Shown here piece by piece: positions 54,261 to 62,320 of a stretch of DNA of 64,000 nt. The stretch spans positions 620,001-684,000 of the forward strand of contig NZ_CP073013.1 of assembly GCF_020694005.1 (NCBI RefSeq), written 5' to 3'. The notes beneath the pieces are model-generated. The model did no database searches, was not told the origin of the DNA, and saw only the letters and a program-made list of their open reading frames with translations. A program made the position numbers and the translations under genes. Position 1 is the stretch's first letter, and every line of letters starts with the position of its first letter. Source of the stretch: Marinomonas profundi. Its GTDB lineage: Bacteria; Pseudomonadota; Gammaproteobacteria; Pseudomonadales; Marinomonadaceae.

Positions 54261-55538
54261 CTAGTTTAGTTTTGTGACTAAAAGCTGCTCAACCCTGACA
54301 CCTTCCAAGTCCAACACTTCAAACTTATAGCCATTATGAACAAAAAAATCAGTGCGTTTGGGCAAGCGTTTTAAACTGTAGGTAATAAAACCGCCTAAGG
54401 TTTCATATTGAGTACGGTCTGGAAATTCTTCAATACTCAGGCTGCGCATTACGTCATTGATCGGTGTTAGCCCTTCGATTAACCAAGAGTTAGCGTCGCG
54501 CTGTACGATTTGCTCTTCGTCATGAGGCGTTAACAAGCCGCCCATAAAGCCGCCTAATAAGTCTTTTACCGTGACGATGCCGACAATCGTGGCGTATTCG
54601 TTAACAATGACCGCAAAGGCTTGCGGCGCCACTCTGAAGGCATTGAGTGCTTCCGAAAGCGTTAAGGTTTCCGGTAAGTAAAACACTTCTTTATCGATTT
54701 TTTCGGGCTTAATCTGAGCCGGTTCGCCCTTTAGCACTAAGCGTAAAATTTCTTTCGATTCAATAATGCCTTCGATTTTATCCAAACTACCGTTACAAAC
54801 CAGAAAGTCATTGTGTGGGTGATCAATAATTTTTTGGCTGATTGCTTCGCTGCTGTCATCAATATCAAAATAAATAATCTGATCTCGTGGTGTCATGGTA
54901 CTGGAGATATTTCGCGTTTCCAGTTCAAAAACGTTGCCAATCAGTTGATATTCTTGACTTTGCAGGCTGCCATCTTCTGCTCCAGCGTCCATCATGGCAA
55001 CAATATCTTCCGTCGTTACCACTTCGTCACGATCAATCGGCACATTAAAAATACGCAGAATCGTATTGGTTAAACCATTAAAAAGAAAAACCACCGGCGT
55101 TAAAATAAAGGTCACCCAAAGCATAGGCGTAACCATACGAACCGCCACGGCTTCTGGCATGATCATGGCTAAACGTTTTGGCAATAAATCGGCGAATAAA
55201 ATAAACAACGATGTCAGGCAAAGGAATGAAAACACAAAACTAATTTGATCCAATAACGGCCCCGAATAGAGCAAGTTCACCACTTGCTTGATGTAAGGCG
55301 TCAATGCTTGTTCACCGATAATACCGCCCAAAATCGCAATCGCGTTTAGAGCGATTTGAATCATGGCAAAAAACGCACCGGGTTTTTGTTGCAGTTTTAT
55401 CACCGCTTGGGCTTTTACGTTTCCCTCATCAGCCAGCACGCGCAATTTGACCTTTCTTGCGGCCGCCATGCCAATTTCAGACATAGCAAACAAGGCACCG
55501 GCTATAATGAGCAAGCCAATACTTAACATATCATTCAT
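54261..55538 (-). CDS. paeA: CNNM/CorC-type membrane protein, PaeA (YtfL) family
   Basis: A 425-residue protein with an N-terminal CNNM membrane domain (four spans within about 1-170), a CBS pair (about 205-330, MTPRDQIIYFDIDDS and VNEYATIVGIVTVKDLLGGFMGG) and a CorC_HlyC domain at the end (EQIVQRDANSWLIEGLTPINDVMRSL). It aligns throughout with E. coli PaeA (YtfL), which exports putrescine and cadaverine at high concentration. I start at ATG 55538 with GAGAG 7 bases upstream. It follows (in gene direction precedes) the DUF883 operon, separated by about 150 bases. Confidence 0.88.
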   Translation of the reverse strand: MNDMLSIGLLIIAGALFAMSEIGMAAARKVKLRVLADEGNVKAQAVIKLQQKPGAFFAMIQIALNAIAILGGIIGEQALTPYIKQVVNLLYSGPLLDQISFVFSFLCLTSLFILFADLLPKRLAMIMPEAVAVRMVTPMLWVTFILTPVVFLFNGLTNTILRIFNVPIDRDEVVTTEDIVAMMDAGAEDGSLQSQEYQLIGNVFELETRNISSTMTPRDQIIYFDIDDSSEAISQKIIDHPHNDFLVCNGSLDKIEGIIESKEILRLVLKGEPAQIKPEKIDKEVFYLPETLTLSEALNAFRVAPQAFAVIVNEYATIVGIVTVKDLLGGFMGGLLTPHDEEQIVQRDANSWLIEGLTPINDVMRSLSIEEFPDRTQYETLGGFITYSLKRLPKRTDFFVHNGYKFEVLDLEGVRVEQLLVTKLN

Positions 55539-55743
55539 TTTTTTCTCTCTTGTCACCAGAAACGATCAAGGCGTCGCTTAGGTTGAACATTGCAACACCA
55601 TTTAAACCAGCATTATAGAAGCAAGCGGAACCGATACAACGCTTATTTTCTATACTTTCAGAAGGCGAATAGCCCATACTAAACCGTCGAATGACAACGT
55701 AAAATATACCCGTGAATGTTTTGTTAACGTATCTGAGGCTTCC

Positions 55744-56151
55744 ATGATTATCACACTAACCACACCTGCCATGCTGTTTCCTGCGGTTTCGTTATTACTG
55801 CTGGCGTACACCAATCGCTTTGTGACGCTGGCGTCGCTTATTCGTCACTTTGACCCCAAACTGGAAGATGAGAATATCAAGGAGCAAATTGCCAATTTGC
55901 GCAAACGTATTTATTTAATCCGTCGCATGCAAGAGGCAGGGGTTATTAGCTTTTTTCTTTGTGTTTTGTCGATGATGGCGATTTACCTTAAATATCAAGA
56001 AATCGGCAGTTATATCTTTGGCGCTAGTTTGGTTTGCCTTATGTATTCGCTGTATTTATCGGTCCGAGAAATCACTATTTCTTGCGATGCGTTGGAGTTG
56101 CATTTGCAATATTTCAGCACCAGTGTGAAACAACAAAATCGCAAAAAATAA
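55744..56151 (+). CDS. DUF2721 family membrane protein
   Basis: A 135-residue protein with three hydrophobic segments: MLFPAVSLLLLAYTNRFVTLASLI, ISFFLCVLSMMAIYL and YIFGASLVCLMYSLYLSVREI. ANLRKRIYLIRRMQEAGVISFFLCVLSMM and SVREITISCDALELHLQ are typical of DUF2721. No function is known for the family. It ends 2 bases before the convergent DUF1460 stop. Confidence 0.82.
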   Translation: MIITLTTPAMLFPAVSLLLLAYTNRFVTLASLIRHFDPKLEDENIKEQIANLRKRIYLIRRMQEAGVISFFLCVLSMMAIYLKYQEIGSYIFGASLVCLMYSLYLSVREITISCDALELHLQYFSTSVKQQNRKK

Positions 56152-56153
56152 TC

Positions 56154-57119
56154 TTAGTCACGCAGCGTTTGCACGTTAAACCCTTTCAGGGAAGACGCAG
56201 GTGAATAATGCGAAAAATACTCGGCAAATGGCTCATCGATGACTTTTTTATGCGTCAAGCTCGCATGACGAAGGAATAAAACACCGTCTTTTCGAATCGC
56301 AATGCCTTGGTGGGAGACGTTCATATTGGTGCCTATCCATTGCTTTAACGGCCAATCAGGACGCACCATGCTGATAACACTGCCAGAAGGAATACGCGCT
56401 AATAAAGCCTGATTCACCTCTCTCGCCTCTCCAACAAACAAGGTTGTCAAGGGAACATAGGGCAAATAAGCGGGCTCAGGGGCAAAACCACGTCCCTCGG
56501 CTTGCAACTGACTCAAACGCGTTTGACAGTCATTTGAAGACAGCGCGTCGCAGCGCAGCACATCGCTGCTAAGGTGTTGATACCAAGCCGCTTTGTCTAT
56601 AATAGTCTTTGCGACCTGAGCCTTTCCCTGTGCGACATCTGGCGTTATATCCAGCAATTTATCTTGGTTATTGTGAAACCAGTCCAAACTGGGAAAGTGA
56701 TTACGCGATACAAAAGACACTTTTGCGTCTTGGTAACGTAGCGCCATTAAGTTGGCTTCAAATTCGGCAGAAGAAGCCGACATAACCCCCGCCAACAAGG
56801 TTTCAACATAAGTGGTACAGTCAAACACATCAAAGCGCATCAGCGGGTCTTTATCGTATTTGCCCCCTGCCCCTTCACCAACACTGCCTCCCGCATACGC
56901 CGCACCGAGAAAAACACCACTCAAGGCGGCCATTTTTTCGCCATAGGACGATGCCTCTAACGAACCTCGCGCGACGGAATAATCGTCTAGCGTTTGATAA
57001 AAAAGTGCCTTATTCGCGGCATCAGAGGCGTTTACCGGAATCGCTTGCACAAGGGTCGAAGATAAAAAGCAACAAAACAGTGTGCTAACAATGAAGACTC
57101 TTTTAATAGCCTGACCCAT
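56154..57119 (-). CDS. DUF1460 (NlpC/P60-like amidase) exported protein
   Basis: A 321-residue exported protein. The signal peptide MGQAIKRVFIVSTLFCCFLSSTLVQA is followed by a papain-like fold: nucleophile Cys in RFDVFDCTTYVETLLAG, His in TNMNVSHQGIAIRK, with FVGEAREVNQALLARIPSGSVISMVRPDW between them. DUF1460 proteins include N-acetylmuramoyl-L-alanine amidase-like enzymes, so a role in peptidoglycan turnover is plausible. I start at ATG 57119 with GGAGA 7 bases upstream; the frame to 57158 has no such site. Confidence 0.82.
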   Translation of the reverse strand: MGQAIKRVFIVSTLFCCFLSSTLVQAIPVNASDAANKALFYQTLDDYSVARGSLEASSYGEKMAALSGVFLGAAYAGGSVGEGAGGKYDKDPLMRFDVFDCTTYVETLLAGVMSASSAEFEANLMALRYQDAKVSFVSRNHFPSLDWFHNNQDKLLDITPDVAQGKAQVAKTIIDKAAWYQHLSSDVLRCDALSSNDCQTRLSQLQAEGRGFAPEPAYLPYVPLTTLFVGEAREVNQALLARIPSGSVISMVRPDWPLKQWIGTNMNVSHQGIAIRKDGVLFLRHASLTHKKVIDEPFAEYFSHYSPASSLKGFNVQTLRD

Positions 57120-57262
57120 GCAAACTTCTCCATTACAGGCAATGCCCATTTTAAACATTAAAAATCACTGGTTAAAAATCAAACGTTTTCTATGTTAGTA
57201 TTCACGGCAGGTTAAAAGCTCTATCGGTTAAAAAAGCAATTATTGGTTAAAAAGGCAATTTC

Positions 57263-57529
57263 ATGCAAATCAACAACACTTCATTCCCCTATGGTCAGCA
57301 AGGCTTTCAGCGTAGCCAAGACAAGCTAGATCAGGCCAGTCAAAAAGTCGCCAATGCATCCACACAAACGCTTGCCCAAAATAGCACTCAACCCAACACG
57401 CGATACGGCTCACCGATTCAAGACGGCTTAATTGACGCCAAAAGCAGTGAATTAGAAGCAAAAGCCAATGCCAAAGTGATAGAGGCGTCCGATAAAACCA
57501 TTGGTCGACTTATCGACATCACGGTTTAA
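57263..57529 (+). CDS. Small Gln/Asn-rich protein, unknown
   Basis: An 88-residue polar protein without membrane segments. YGQQGFQRSQDKLDQASQKVANASTQT resembles the N-terminal heptad segment of flagellar rod/hook proteins (pattern QxxLDxAxxxIANA), and small proteins of this kind are annotated variably in Pseudomonas. The tail KVIEASDKTIGRLIDITV is hydrophobic-polar alternating. The upstream sequence carries four GGTTAAAA words within about 80 bases (57171-57253) and no good ribosome site beyond AAAGG-like spacing. I cannot assign a function. Confidence 0.55.
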   Translation: MQINNTSFPYGQQGFQRSQDKLDQASQKVANASTQTLAQNSTQPNTRYGSPIQDGLIDAKSSELEAKANAKVIEASDKTIGRLIDITV

Positions 57530-57567
57530 ATACCAACGTTTAAATACGAACGCTTAGACATGAGAAC

Positions 57568-57903
57568 TTAGAGCGCCATTAATAGTTCACGTACTTGATC
57601 GACCGATGTAAAACGCACAATACGCCCAACTTCTTGCCCGTTGTTTAACAAAATCAACGTCGGCCAAAGTTTAACGGCAAACTGCCGCCCTAACCGCTTG
57701 CCTTTACCATCAAACACCTTGATATGAGGAAGCGTAGAATAATCCGCCATAACACTCTTAGTTGCGTCCCAAGACGCCTGACAATGGCCGCACCAAGGCG
57801 TACCAAATTCCAGAACAGCCATACCTTTTAAGCCATTAATGTCTTCAAGGCTTGGAGCATCTTCAGCGTAGTCTGAGTTGAAACCTATTGTCATTGCTTG
57901 CAT
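57568..57903 (-). CDS. Thioredoxin-family protein
   Basis: A 111-residue thioredoxin fold with the active-site GTPWCGHCQASW near residues 35-46 and the cis-proline in KLWPTLILL. The family-typical Ala/Gly after the Cys pair is Gln-Ala here (WCGHCQA), so it is not classical TrxA. There is no signal peptide, so it is cytoplasmic. The start is uncertain between ATG 57903 and ATG 57894 and an overlapping GTG. It lies 27 bases downstream of the YkgJ-type gene on the same strand, so the two may be a redox or metal operon. Confidence 0.82.
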   Translation of the reverse strand: MQAMTIGFNSDYAEDAPSLEDINGLKGMAVLEFGTPWCGHCQASWDATKSVMADYSTLPHIKVFDGKGKRLGRQFAVKLWPTLILLNNGQEVGRIVRFTSVDQVRELLMAL

Positions 57904-57930
57904 CACATCACCAAGGCTTTGTTTTAGCCA

Positions 57931-58221
57931 TTATCTAATAACGTTAAATTCTTCTCGGCACTCCTCGGAGCCCATCTCAAATTCTCGGCAAATCCAAGGG
58001 CGATGTTCATAAATAGTACAGAGAAATGTATCTCTATCAACCGCAGAACACCAACCATCGTCTAGCCTGAGCATGGTTTCACCACCCCATTCATCCACCG
58101 ATACATGCCTGTCTGGCACACCGGTGTCACTGATGATCATCACTTCCATACGACAACAGCAAGCCTGACAGCGAGAACAAGTCACATCAGAGTCAGCAAT
58201 ATTTTTAAGGGCAATATTCAT
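57931..58221 (-). CDS. YkgJ-family cysteine cluster protein
   Basis: A 96-residue putative zinc- or iron-sulphur-binding protein. CSRCQACCCRMEVMII provides the clustered CxxCxxCC signature, and further Cys residues occur in GWCSAVDRDTFLCTIYEHRPWICREFEMGSEECRE. This pattern is the YkgJ/UPF0153 family, whose role is unknown. I start at ATG 58221; the track-length frame to 58299 adds a 26-residue hydrophobic leader of no family likeness. It is upstream of the thioredoxin gene on the same strand. Confidence 0.82.
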   Translation of the reverse strand: MNIALKNIADSDVTCSRCQACCCRMEVMIISDTGVPDRHVSVDEWGGETMLRLDDGWCSAVDRDTFLCTIYEHRPWICREFEMGSEECREEFNVIR

Positions 58222-58352
58222 AAATAGCAGAGAATTATCGAGAAAAAAGCAATATACACCGGATCCCATTTGGAAGATATTGGTGCAACCAATATTCAAC
58301 TAATCAGAGCAAATCGATCAACGAACACCCACCCCGCAGGTTGGATACGTTT

Positions 58353-58411
58353 TGTAGGCCTGATGAGGGAGGTACGGCCGTGATCAGGCGTGTGACGTTG
58401 TTTAGCCTACA
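58353..58411 (+). repeat. 59-bp REP-like palindromic element, copy 6
   Basis: TGTAGGCCTGATGAGGGAGG opens the unit and TTTAGCCTACA closes it. The shared ATGGGTTAATTT tail follows. It is 82 bases (start to start) from copy 7 in the same orientation. Confidence 0.9.
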
Positions 58412-58434
58412 ATGGGTTAATTTATATTATTTTT

Positions 58435-58493
58435 TGTAGGCCTGATGAGGGAGGCACGACCGTGATCAGGCGTGTGGCGTTGTTTAGCCTACA
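58435..58493 (+). repeat. 59-bp REP-like palindromic element, copy 7
   Basis: Same orientation as copy 6, differing at a few positions (GGCACGACC for GGTACGGCC, GGCGTT for GACGTT). The ATGGGTTGATTT tail follows. Confidence 0.9.
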
Positions 58494-58516
58494 ATGGGTT
58501 GATTTGTATTGTTTTT

Positions 58517-58541
58517 TTGTAGGTCGCGGCTTCAGCCCGAC
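58517..58541 (+). repeat. TGTAGGTCG-family hairpin
   Basis: TGTAGGTCGCGGCTTCAGCC followed by CGACA. GTCG-GGC and GCC-CGAC arms can pair around TTCA. Relatives lie near 1848, 7880, 7928 and 20154. Confidence 0.65.
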
Positions 58542-58720
58542 AAGGCGTGATTTGTCGTAATGCGTTTTTTGTCGGCATACTTTTTTCAGGATAAATCGCG
58601 ACCAACAAGACCGACGAAAGTCGTTTAGCGACAACCTTCCTAGCGGGAATGACAAGGCTGGGGTTTAGTTATTTACGCCGCCAGCGACGAGGAATGAAAC
58701 CTGAAGAGATTAAACAAACA

Positions 58721-58748
58721 AAAAAGCCCTCAGTCTAACGAGAGCTTT
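58721..58748 (-). terminator. Terminator after the second chemoreceptor gene
   Basis: AAAGCCCTC (58723-58731) pairs with GAGAGCTTT (58740-58748) with one mismatch; on the minus strand a T-run follows. Confidence 0.75.
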
Positions 58749-58769
58749 GTTGTATAAGGCGAGTCGTGT

Positions 58770-60389
58770 TTAGACCTTAAATTTCACCACCAACTCGTTT
58801 AGCTCTATCGCCAATCGAGTCAATTCAGCGGTGCTGGCACTGGCCTGATTCGCGCCGACCGCCGTTTGCGTCGCTAAGTCACTAATGGTAGTGATGTTGC
58901 CATCAATTTCTTTGGCGACATTAGACTGCTCCTCAGCCGCGCTGGCAATCACGTGATTACTGTCGCTAATGGCAATAATACGTGCGGTAATTTGTTCCAG
59001 TGCTTTAGACGCTTCTGCTGCCACCGTTTGCGCTTGATGGGTTTTTTGACTGGTACTTTCCATGGAAGACACCGCTTCATTGGCTGAAAGCTGCACTTGA
59101 CGAACCATGGTTTCTATTTCACCGGTAGATTCTTGAGTACGATGCGCAAGATTTCTAACTTCATCCGCGACCACCGCAAACCCTCGACCCGTTTCACCCG
59201 CCCGAGCCGCTTCTATCGCCGCATTCAATGCCAGCAAGTTAGTTTGTTCTGCAACCGCGCGAATCACGTCCAAAATCTGCCCAATTGACGCCACTTGCTC
59301 AGCCAATTGATTAATGACTTTCGTGCTGTTCGCCATTTCGTCATTCATATCAACAATCACCGCCGTCGTCTCACTGACTCGCGCCTTACCTTCGGCCGCC
59401 AGCTTGGCAGAATCAGCCGATGCTTCAGAGGTTTGTTGTGCCGTTTTAGCGACTTCATCCACCGCAGAACTCATTTGTGCGATCGCCGCAGCGGCTTGTT
59501 GAATCTCATTATTTTGCAACATCAAGCCATTTGACGAACTTTCCGTTACCGTATTTAGCTCTTCGGCGGCAGACGCCAACTGGCTAGAAGAGTCGCCGAT
59601 ATGAATAATTGCCTCTCGCAAATTACCCTGCATGGCCTTTAAAGCCTGAGTTAAACGTGTTATTTCGTCATTGCCTTCGGGCACAATAGCCTGTGTTAGA
59701 TCGCCCTTAGCAATCACCTCGGCCGACATAACCGCCGCCAATAGTGGTTTGTTAATACTTTTTGACAGCACCATTGCGATGAGCGCCGCCAACGCCGCTG
59801 CCACAACAATAATCGCCACGATAAACGCAACACTTTGACTGTACTTCTCGGCCGAATCCGCACCTGCTACATCGGCTTGTTCTTGGTTAGCCGCGACAAG
59901 CGCCCGCAACAGGTCCACCATATCGTCCGCCGCCTCATTCATCTGTGGCACCAAAGCATCAATCGCTGACGTATCCCCTGCCATTGCCAATGCAGCCACC
60001 TGACTTTGGAATTGATAATACTGATTTTCTTCTTCTTCGAACTGCTCAAACAAACGCCTTTCACTTTCTAAGGTGATCGTTGCTTCATATTCAGCGCGAG
60101 ATTGTTCGACAGCTTTTTTAATCTGCTCAAGCGCCGCTAGCGTCTCTTTTTTAGCACTCTCATTAGCATCATTTAACAACCTTAAAGTAAATATCCTCAC
60201 GCGCATTAAGTTACTATTAACATCCCCCAAACTCTCGATAGCAGGCAAGACATTAGTTTCAATCATTTCAGCATTAGCACGGATGGTTTTCATTGACGAA
60301 ACCGCCACCCCGCCCAAACAGATGAGTAACACTATCACAAGCAAAAACGCCATGTTCAAGCGAAACTGAATATTGAACTTTCTTAACAT
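58770..60389 (-). CDS. Methyl-accepting chemotaxis protein, 4HB type
   Basis: A 539-residue chemoreceptor. TM1 (about 11-31), a helical four-helix-bundle ligand region about 35-185 with the classic [31 protein letters not shown] start, TM2 (about 190-212), HAMP, and the tip [49 protein letters not shown]. The ligand is unknown. I start at the second of two ATGs (60389) with GGAGG 5 bases away. The C terminus VKFKV lacks a CheR-binding pentapeptide. No che genes are nearby. Confidence 0.94.
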   Translation of the reverse strand: MLRKFNIQFRLNMAFLLVIVLLICLGGVAVSSMKTIRANAEMIETNVLPAIESLGDVNSNLMRVRIFTLRLLNDANESAKKETLAALEQIKKAVEQSRAEYEATITLESERRLFEQFEEEENQYYQFQSQVAALAMAGDTSAIDALVPQMNEAADDMVDLLRALVAANQEQADVAGADSAEKYSQSVAFIVAIIVVAAALAALIAMVLSKSINKPLLAAVMSAEVIAKGDLTQAIVPEGNDEITRLTQALKAMQGNLREAIIHIGDSSSQLASAAEELNTVTESSSNGLMLQNNEIQQAAAAIAQMSSAVDEVAKTAQQTSEASADSAKLAAEGKARVSETTAVIVDMNDEMANSTKVINQLAEQVASIGQILDVIRAVAEQTNLLALNAAIEAARAGETGRGFAVVADEVRNLAHRTQESTGEIETMVRQVQLSANEAVSSMESTSQKTHQAQTVAAEASKALEQITARIIAISDSNHVIASAAEEQSNVAKEIDGNITTISDLATQTAVGANQASASTAELTRLAIELNELVVKFKV

Positions 60390-60460
60390 CATTACCTCCA
60401 AAAATCACACTGACCGTTAACAGGTTTATATAATACTGAATTGCTCTTATCTTGCCCGTA

Positions 60461-61621
60461 TTAGTTATTAACCCTAAAGTCGGCCAACCAAGACTCGAAG
60501 TCCATATCAGAAAGGGGCGGCGAGAATAAATATCCTTGAAAAATACGATAACCCATGTTTTTCAATTGAATAAGCTGCTGTTCTGTTTCAATACCTTCTG
60601 CAACAGAAGTGACACCTATTTTCCGACTAATAGAAAAAACGGTTTCACTAATTTCTTTAGACATATCACTTGGTAATTCGTTCACAAAAACCCGATCTAA
60701 CTTTAATTGCGAGACGGGGAATTTTAATAATCGTTTGAAATTCGAATAACCCGTCCCAAAATCATCCAACGAGATGTTGACGCCGACAGAATATAGTTCA
60801 CAAATAATGGAGATGAATGGGCCCGTTGGTATTATTTTTTTGTTTTCGGTTACTTCGATTACCAAGCTGGAAAAAGGCACATCAAATTCCTCTAATATAG
60901 AGTAAATGATCTGTTCTATTTGGGGTAAAGCAAAACTCAGGGGGGAAAAATTAACCGCAATAAGAGGAAGCAAAACGCCTTTTTTCCGCCATATTGCCCA
61001 TTGCTGACAGGCCTGTCGTAACACATACAAATCTAGCTCAGCAATCAACCCCGCCTCTTCTGCCACGCTGACAAACTCATCGGGGGATACCCAGCCAAAC
61101 AGATCACTGTGCCACCGAGCCAAAACTTCCACACCGTAAAGGCAACCCTCTAATGTATCGACCTGTGGCTGATAATGCACGCTCAAGCGCTGGTCTTTCA
61201 AATCAAAACGAAGGGCATCGACTAGGCGATCATATCGGCTGTGTTCTGTTTCAACGTCGAGAAAGGCATCTTTTTCTTCACGAATAATCAGGCTGTAATA
61301 CAAGGATCCCAGCAGCGACATTTTTTCGACAAACACCTTAACCTTGTAGGCACCGGTGTGTTTTGGCTGTAACAAAAGGGAAATCGCTTTTCCCGCTATG
61401 TGCTTAAATTCACTCACAGCAAAACGTCGTTGATCCGACTCTGACCAAAAACAATCGACAGGGAGCGTCACTTTCTCACCCGAATAGGAGCCCAGCAATG
61501 TTTTTTGGGCCTTATAATTACAAGAAACAATCAAATCGTTACTGTCCAACACAATTAAACTATCAATCGTTTCTTGTAAGTCGCCCCAATCACCGCCAGT
61601 ATTCAACCCCTTTGTTTTCAC
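60461..61621 (-). CDS. EAL-domain protein (predicted cyclic-di-GMP phosphodiesterase)
   Basis: A 386-residue soluble protein. The N-terminal 130 residues are a sensory-type domain resembling PAS (IDSLIVLDSNDLIVSCNYKAQKTLLG). The EAL domain (about 135-385) shows EVLARW in place of EAL, NFSPLSF, EVTENKK, LDDFGTGYSNFKRL, LKLDRVFVNE and AEGIETEQQ, so the metal and catalytic residues appear present despite the EVL variant. It starts at GTG 61621 with AAGGA 7 bases upstream. It diverges from an XRE regulator across a region with four 15-bp palindromes, one within its promoter, so repression by that regulator is likely. Confidence 0.9.
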   Translation of the reverse strand: MKTKGLNTGGDWGDLQETIDSLIVLDSNDLIVSCNYKAQKTLLGSYSGEKVTLPVDCFWSESDQRRFAVSEFKHIAGKAISLLLQPKHTGAYKVKVFVEKMSLLGSLYYSLIIREEKDAFLDVETEHSRYDRLVDALRFDLKDQRLSVHYQPQVDTLEGCLYGVEVLARWHSDLFGWVSPDEFVSVAEEAGLIAELDLYVLRQACQQWAIWRKKGVLLPLIAVNFSPLSFALPQIEQIIYSILEEFDVPFSSLVIEVTENKKIIPTGPFISIICELYSVGVNISLDDFGTGYSNFKRLLKFPVSQLKLDRVFVNELPSDMSKEISETVFSISRKIGVTSVAEGIETEQQLIQLKNMGYRIFQGYLFSPPLSDMDFESWLADFRVNN

Positions 61622-61673
61622 AAGCTAATCCTTCTACTGCATGCTTCAATCAACACCAAATACCGTTTCTCAT

Positions 61674-61688
61674 TTGCCTTTAAGACAA
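61674..61688. promoter_or_regulatory. Palindromic operator 1, XRE/EAL region
   Basis: TTGCCTTTAAGACAA, near-perfect dyad of the TTGYC-N5-GRCAA type. Downstream of the inferred EAL-gene transcription start. Confidence 0.65.
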
Positions 61689-61697
61689 GCTTCTCAT

Positions 61698-61712
61698 TTG
61701 TCTTTAAGACAA
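61698..61712. promoter_or_regulatory. Palindromic operator 2, XRE/EAL region
   Basis: TTGTCTTTAAGACAA, a perfect dyad. It starts 24 bases after operator 1, and the preceding CATT word is repeated as well. Confidence 0.65.
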
Positions 61713-61723
61713 AAAGGTTCGTC

Positions 61724-61752
61724 AATATTGCCCATAAGGCAAATAGTGTCAA
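61724..61752 (-). promoter_or_regulatory. Sigma70-type promoter for the EAL gene with embedded operator 3
   Basis: On the minus strand TTGACA (61747-61752), a 17-base spacer and AATATT (61724-61729) form a near-consensus promoter. The palindrome TTGCCCATAAGGCAA (61728-61742) overlaps the spacer and -10, so a bound repressor would block RNA polymerase. Confidence 0.6.
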
Positions 61753-61771
61753 GCGAATTGCCTGACAGGTT

Positions 61772-61786
61772 TTGCCGTATAGGCAA
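61772..61786. promoter_or_regulatory. Palindromic operator 4, next to the XRE start
   Basis: TTGCCGTATAGGCAA, extended to GTTTTGCC and GGCAAAAC arms (61769-61789). A half-site TTGCC precedes it at 61758. It is 22 bases before the XRE start codon, fitting autoregulation. Confidence 0.65.
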
Positions 61787-61807
61787 AACTAAACGGATAA
61801 TCTTGTC

Positions 61808-62227
61808 ATGAGTATTGGCCAAGTTATCAAGATTTTGCGAATTCAGCGCAAAATGACACAAGAACAAATCGCACTGGAAGCTGATATGGCCACCAGCAAT
61901 GTGTCACGAATTGAAAAAGGCCTAAGACACCCTTCTCAACAAGCCTTACAAAAGCTGGCGAAAGCATTAAACACAAAAGCATCGGTACTGTACGCCGCGA
62001 GCGAACAACCTATTTCAGATATCTATGGCTTTCTAGAAAAAGAAAACACAGCAGAAAAGCAAGAAGGGAACATTTATCAGCTTTTGCTAAGCCATGAAGC
62101 ACAGACTGTTTTGAAGCTGTTCAGTGAACTCACACCAAACAACAAATCACTGCTTTTAGAGCAACTCAAAACACTGCATAAATGGCAAGCCAAGGTGGAT
62201 GTGTGCGATCTTTTATTAAAAAAGTAA
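61808..62227 (+). CDS. XRE-family transcriptional regulator
   Basis: A 139-residue repressor-type protein. Residues 6-60 form a Cro/C1 helix-turn-helix (IKILRIQRKMTQEQIALEADMATSNVSRIEKGLRHPSQQALQKLAKALN). The remaining helical part (about 80-135, QEGNIYQLLLSHEAQTVLKLFSELTPNNKSLLLEQL) may be a dimerisation region; no ligand or protease domain is seen. It is divergent from the EAL gene, and shared palindromes suggest it controls both. It is not flanked by phage genes. Start codon ATG with only GGA 10 bases upstream. Confidence 0.9.
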   Translation: MSIGQVIKILRIQRKMTQEQIALEADMATSNVSRIEKGLRHPSQQALQKLAKALNTKASVLYAASEQPISDIYGFLEKENTAEKQEGNIYQLLLSHEAQTVLKLFSELTPNNKSLLLEQLKTLHKWQAKVDVCDLLLKK

Positions 62228-62320
62228 CCGTATATTTAAAGAAGTGACGGCTGACGTCAAACGGGTCAACACGCGATCTCAACACCAGCCATAAACAAAG
62301 TTCGGCACAGAACCTAAGAC

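Larger units (their letters stand above)
58222..58769. other. Repeat-rich gap between YkgJ gene and the second chemoreceptor
   Basis: This 548-base gap holds two tandem 59-bp elements (58353, 58435), a TGTAGGTCGCGGCTTCAGCC hairpin at 58517, a degenerate TGTCGGCAT unit near 58569, and a CCTAGCGGGAATGACAAGGC segment near 58639 related to those near 36556. The chemoreceptor terminator closes it. No gene is supported. Confidence 0.8.

Noticed and set aside
58353..58493. Two near-identical direct repeats that could suggest a CRISPR array
   Set aside because: Only two copies, 59 bp long with terminal inverted repeats, with relatives dispersed in other gaps and no cas genes; they are REP-like elements.
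61808..62227. XRE regulator considered as a prophage repressor or antitoxin
   Set aside because: No integrase, phage structural or toxin gene is adjacent; the divergent partner is an EAL-domain enzyme.
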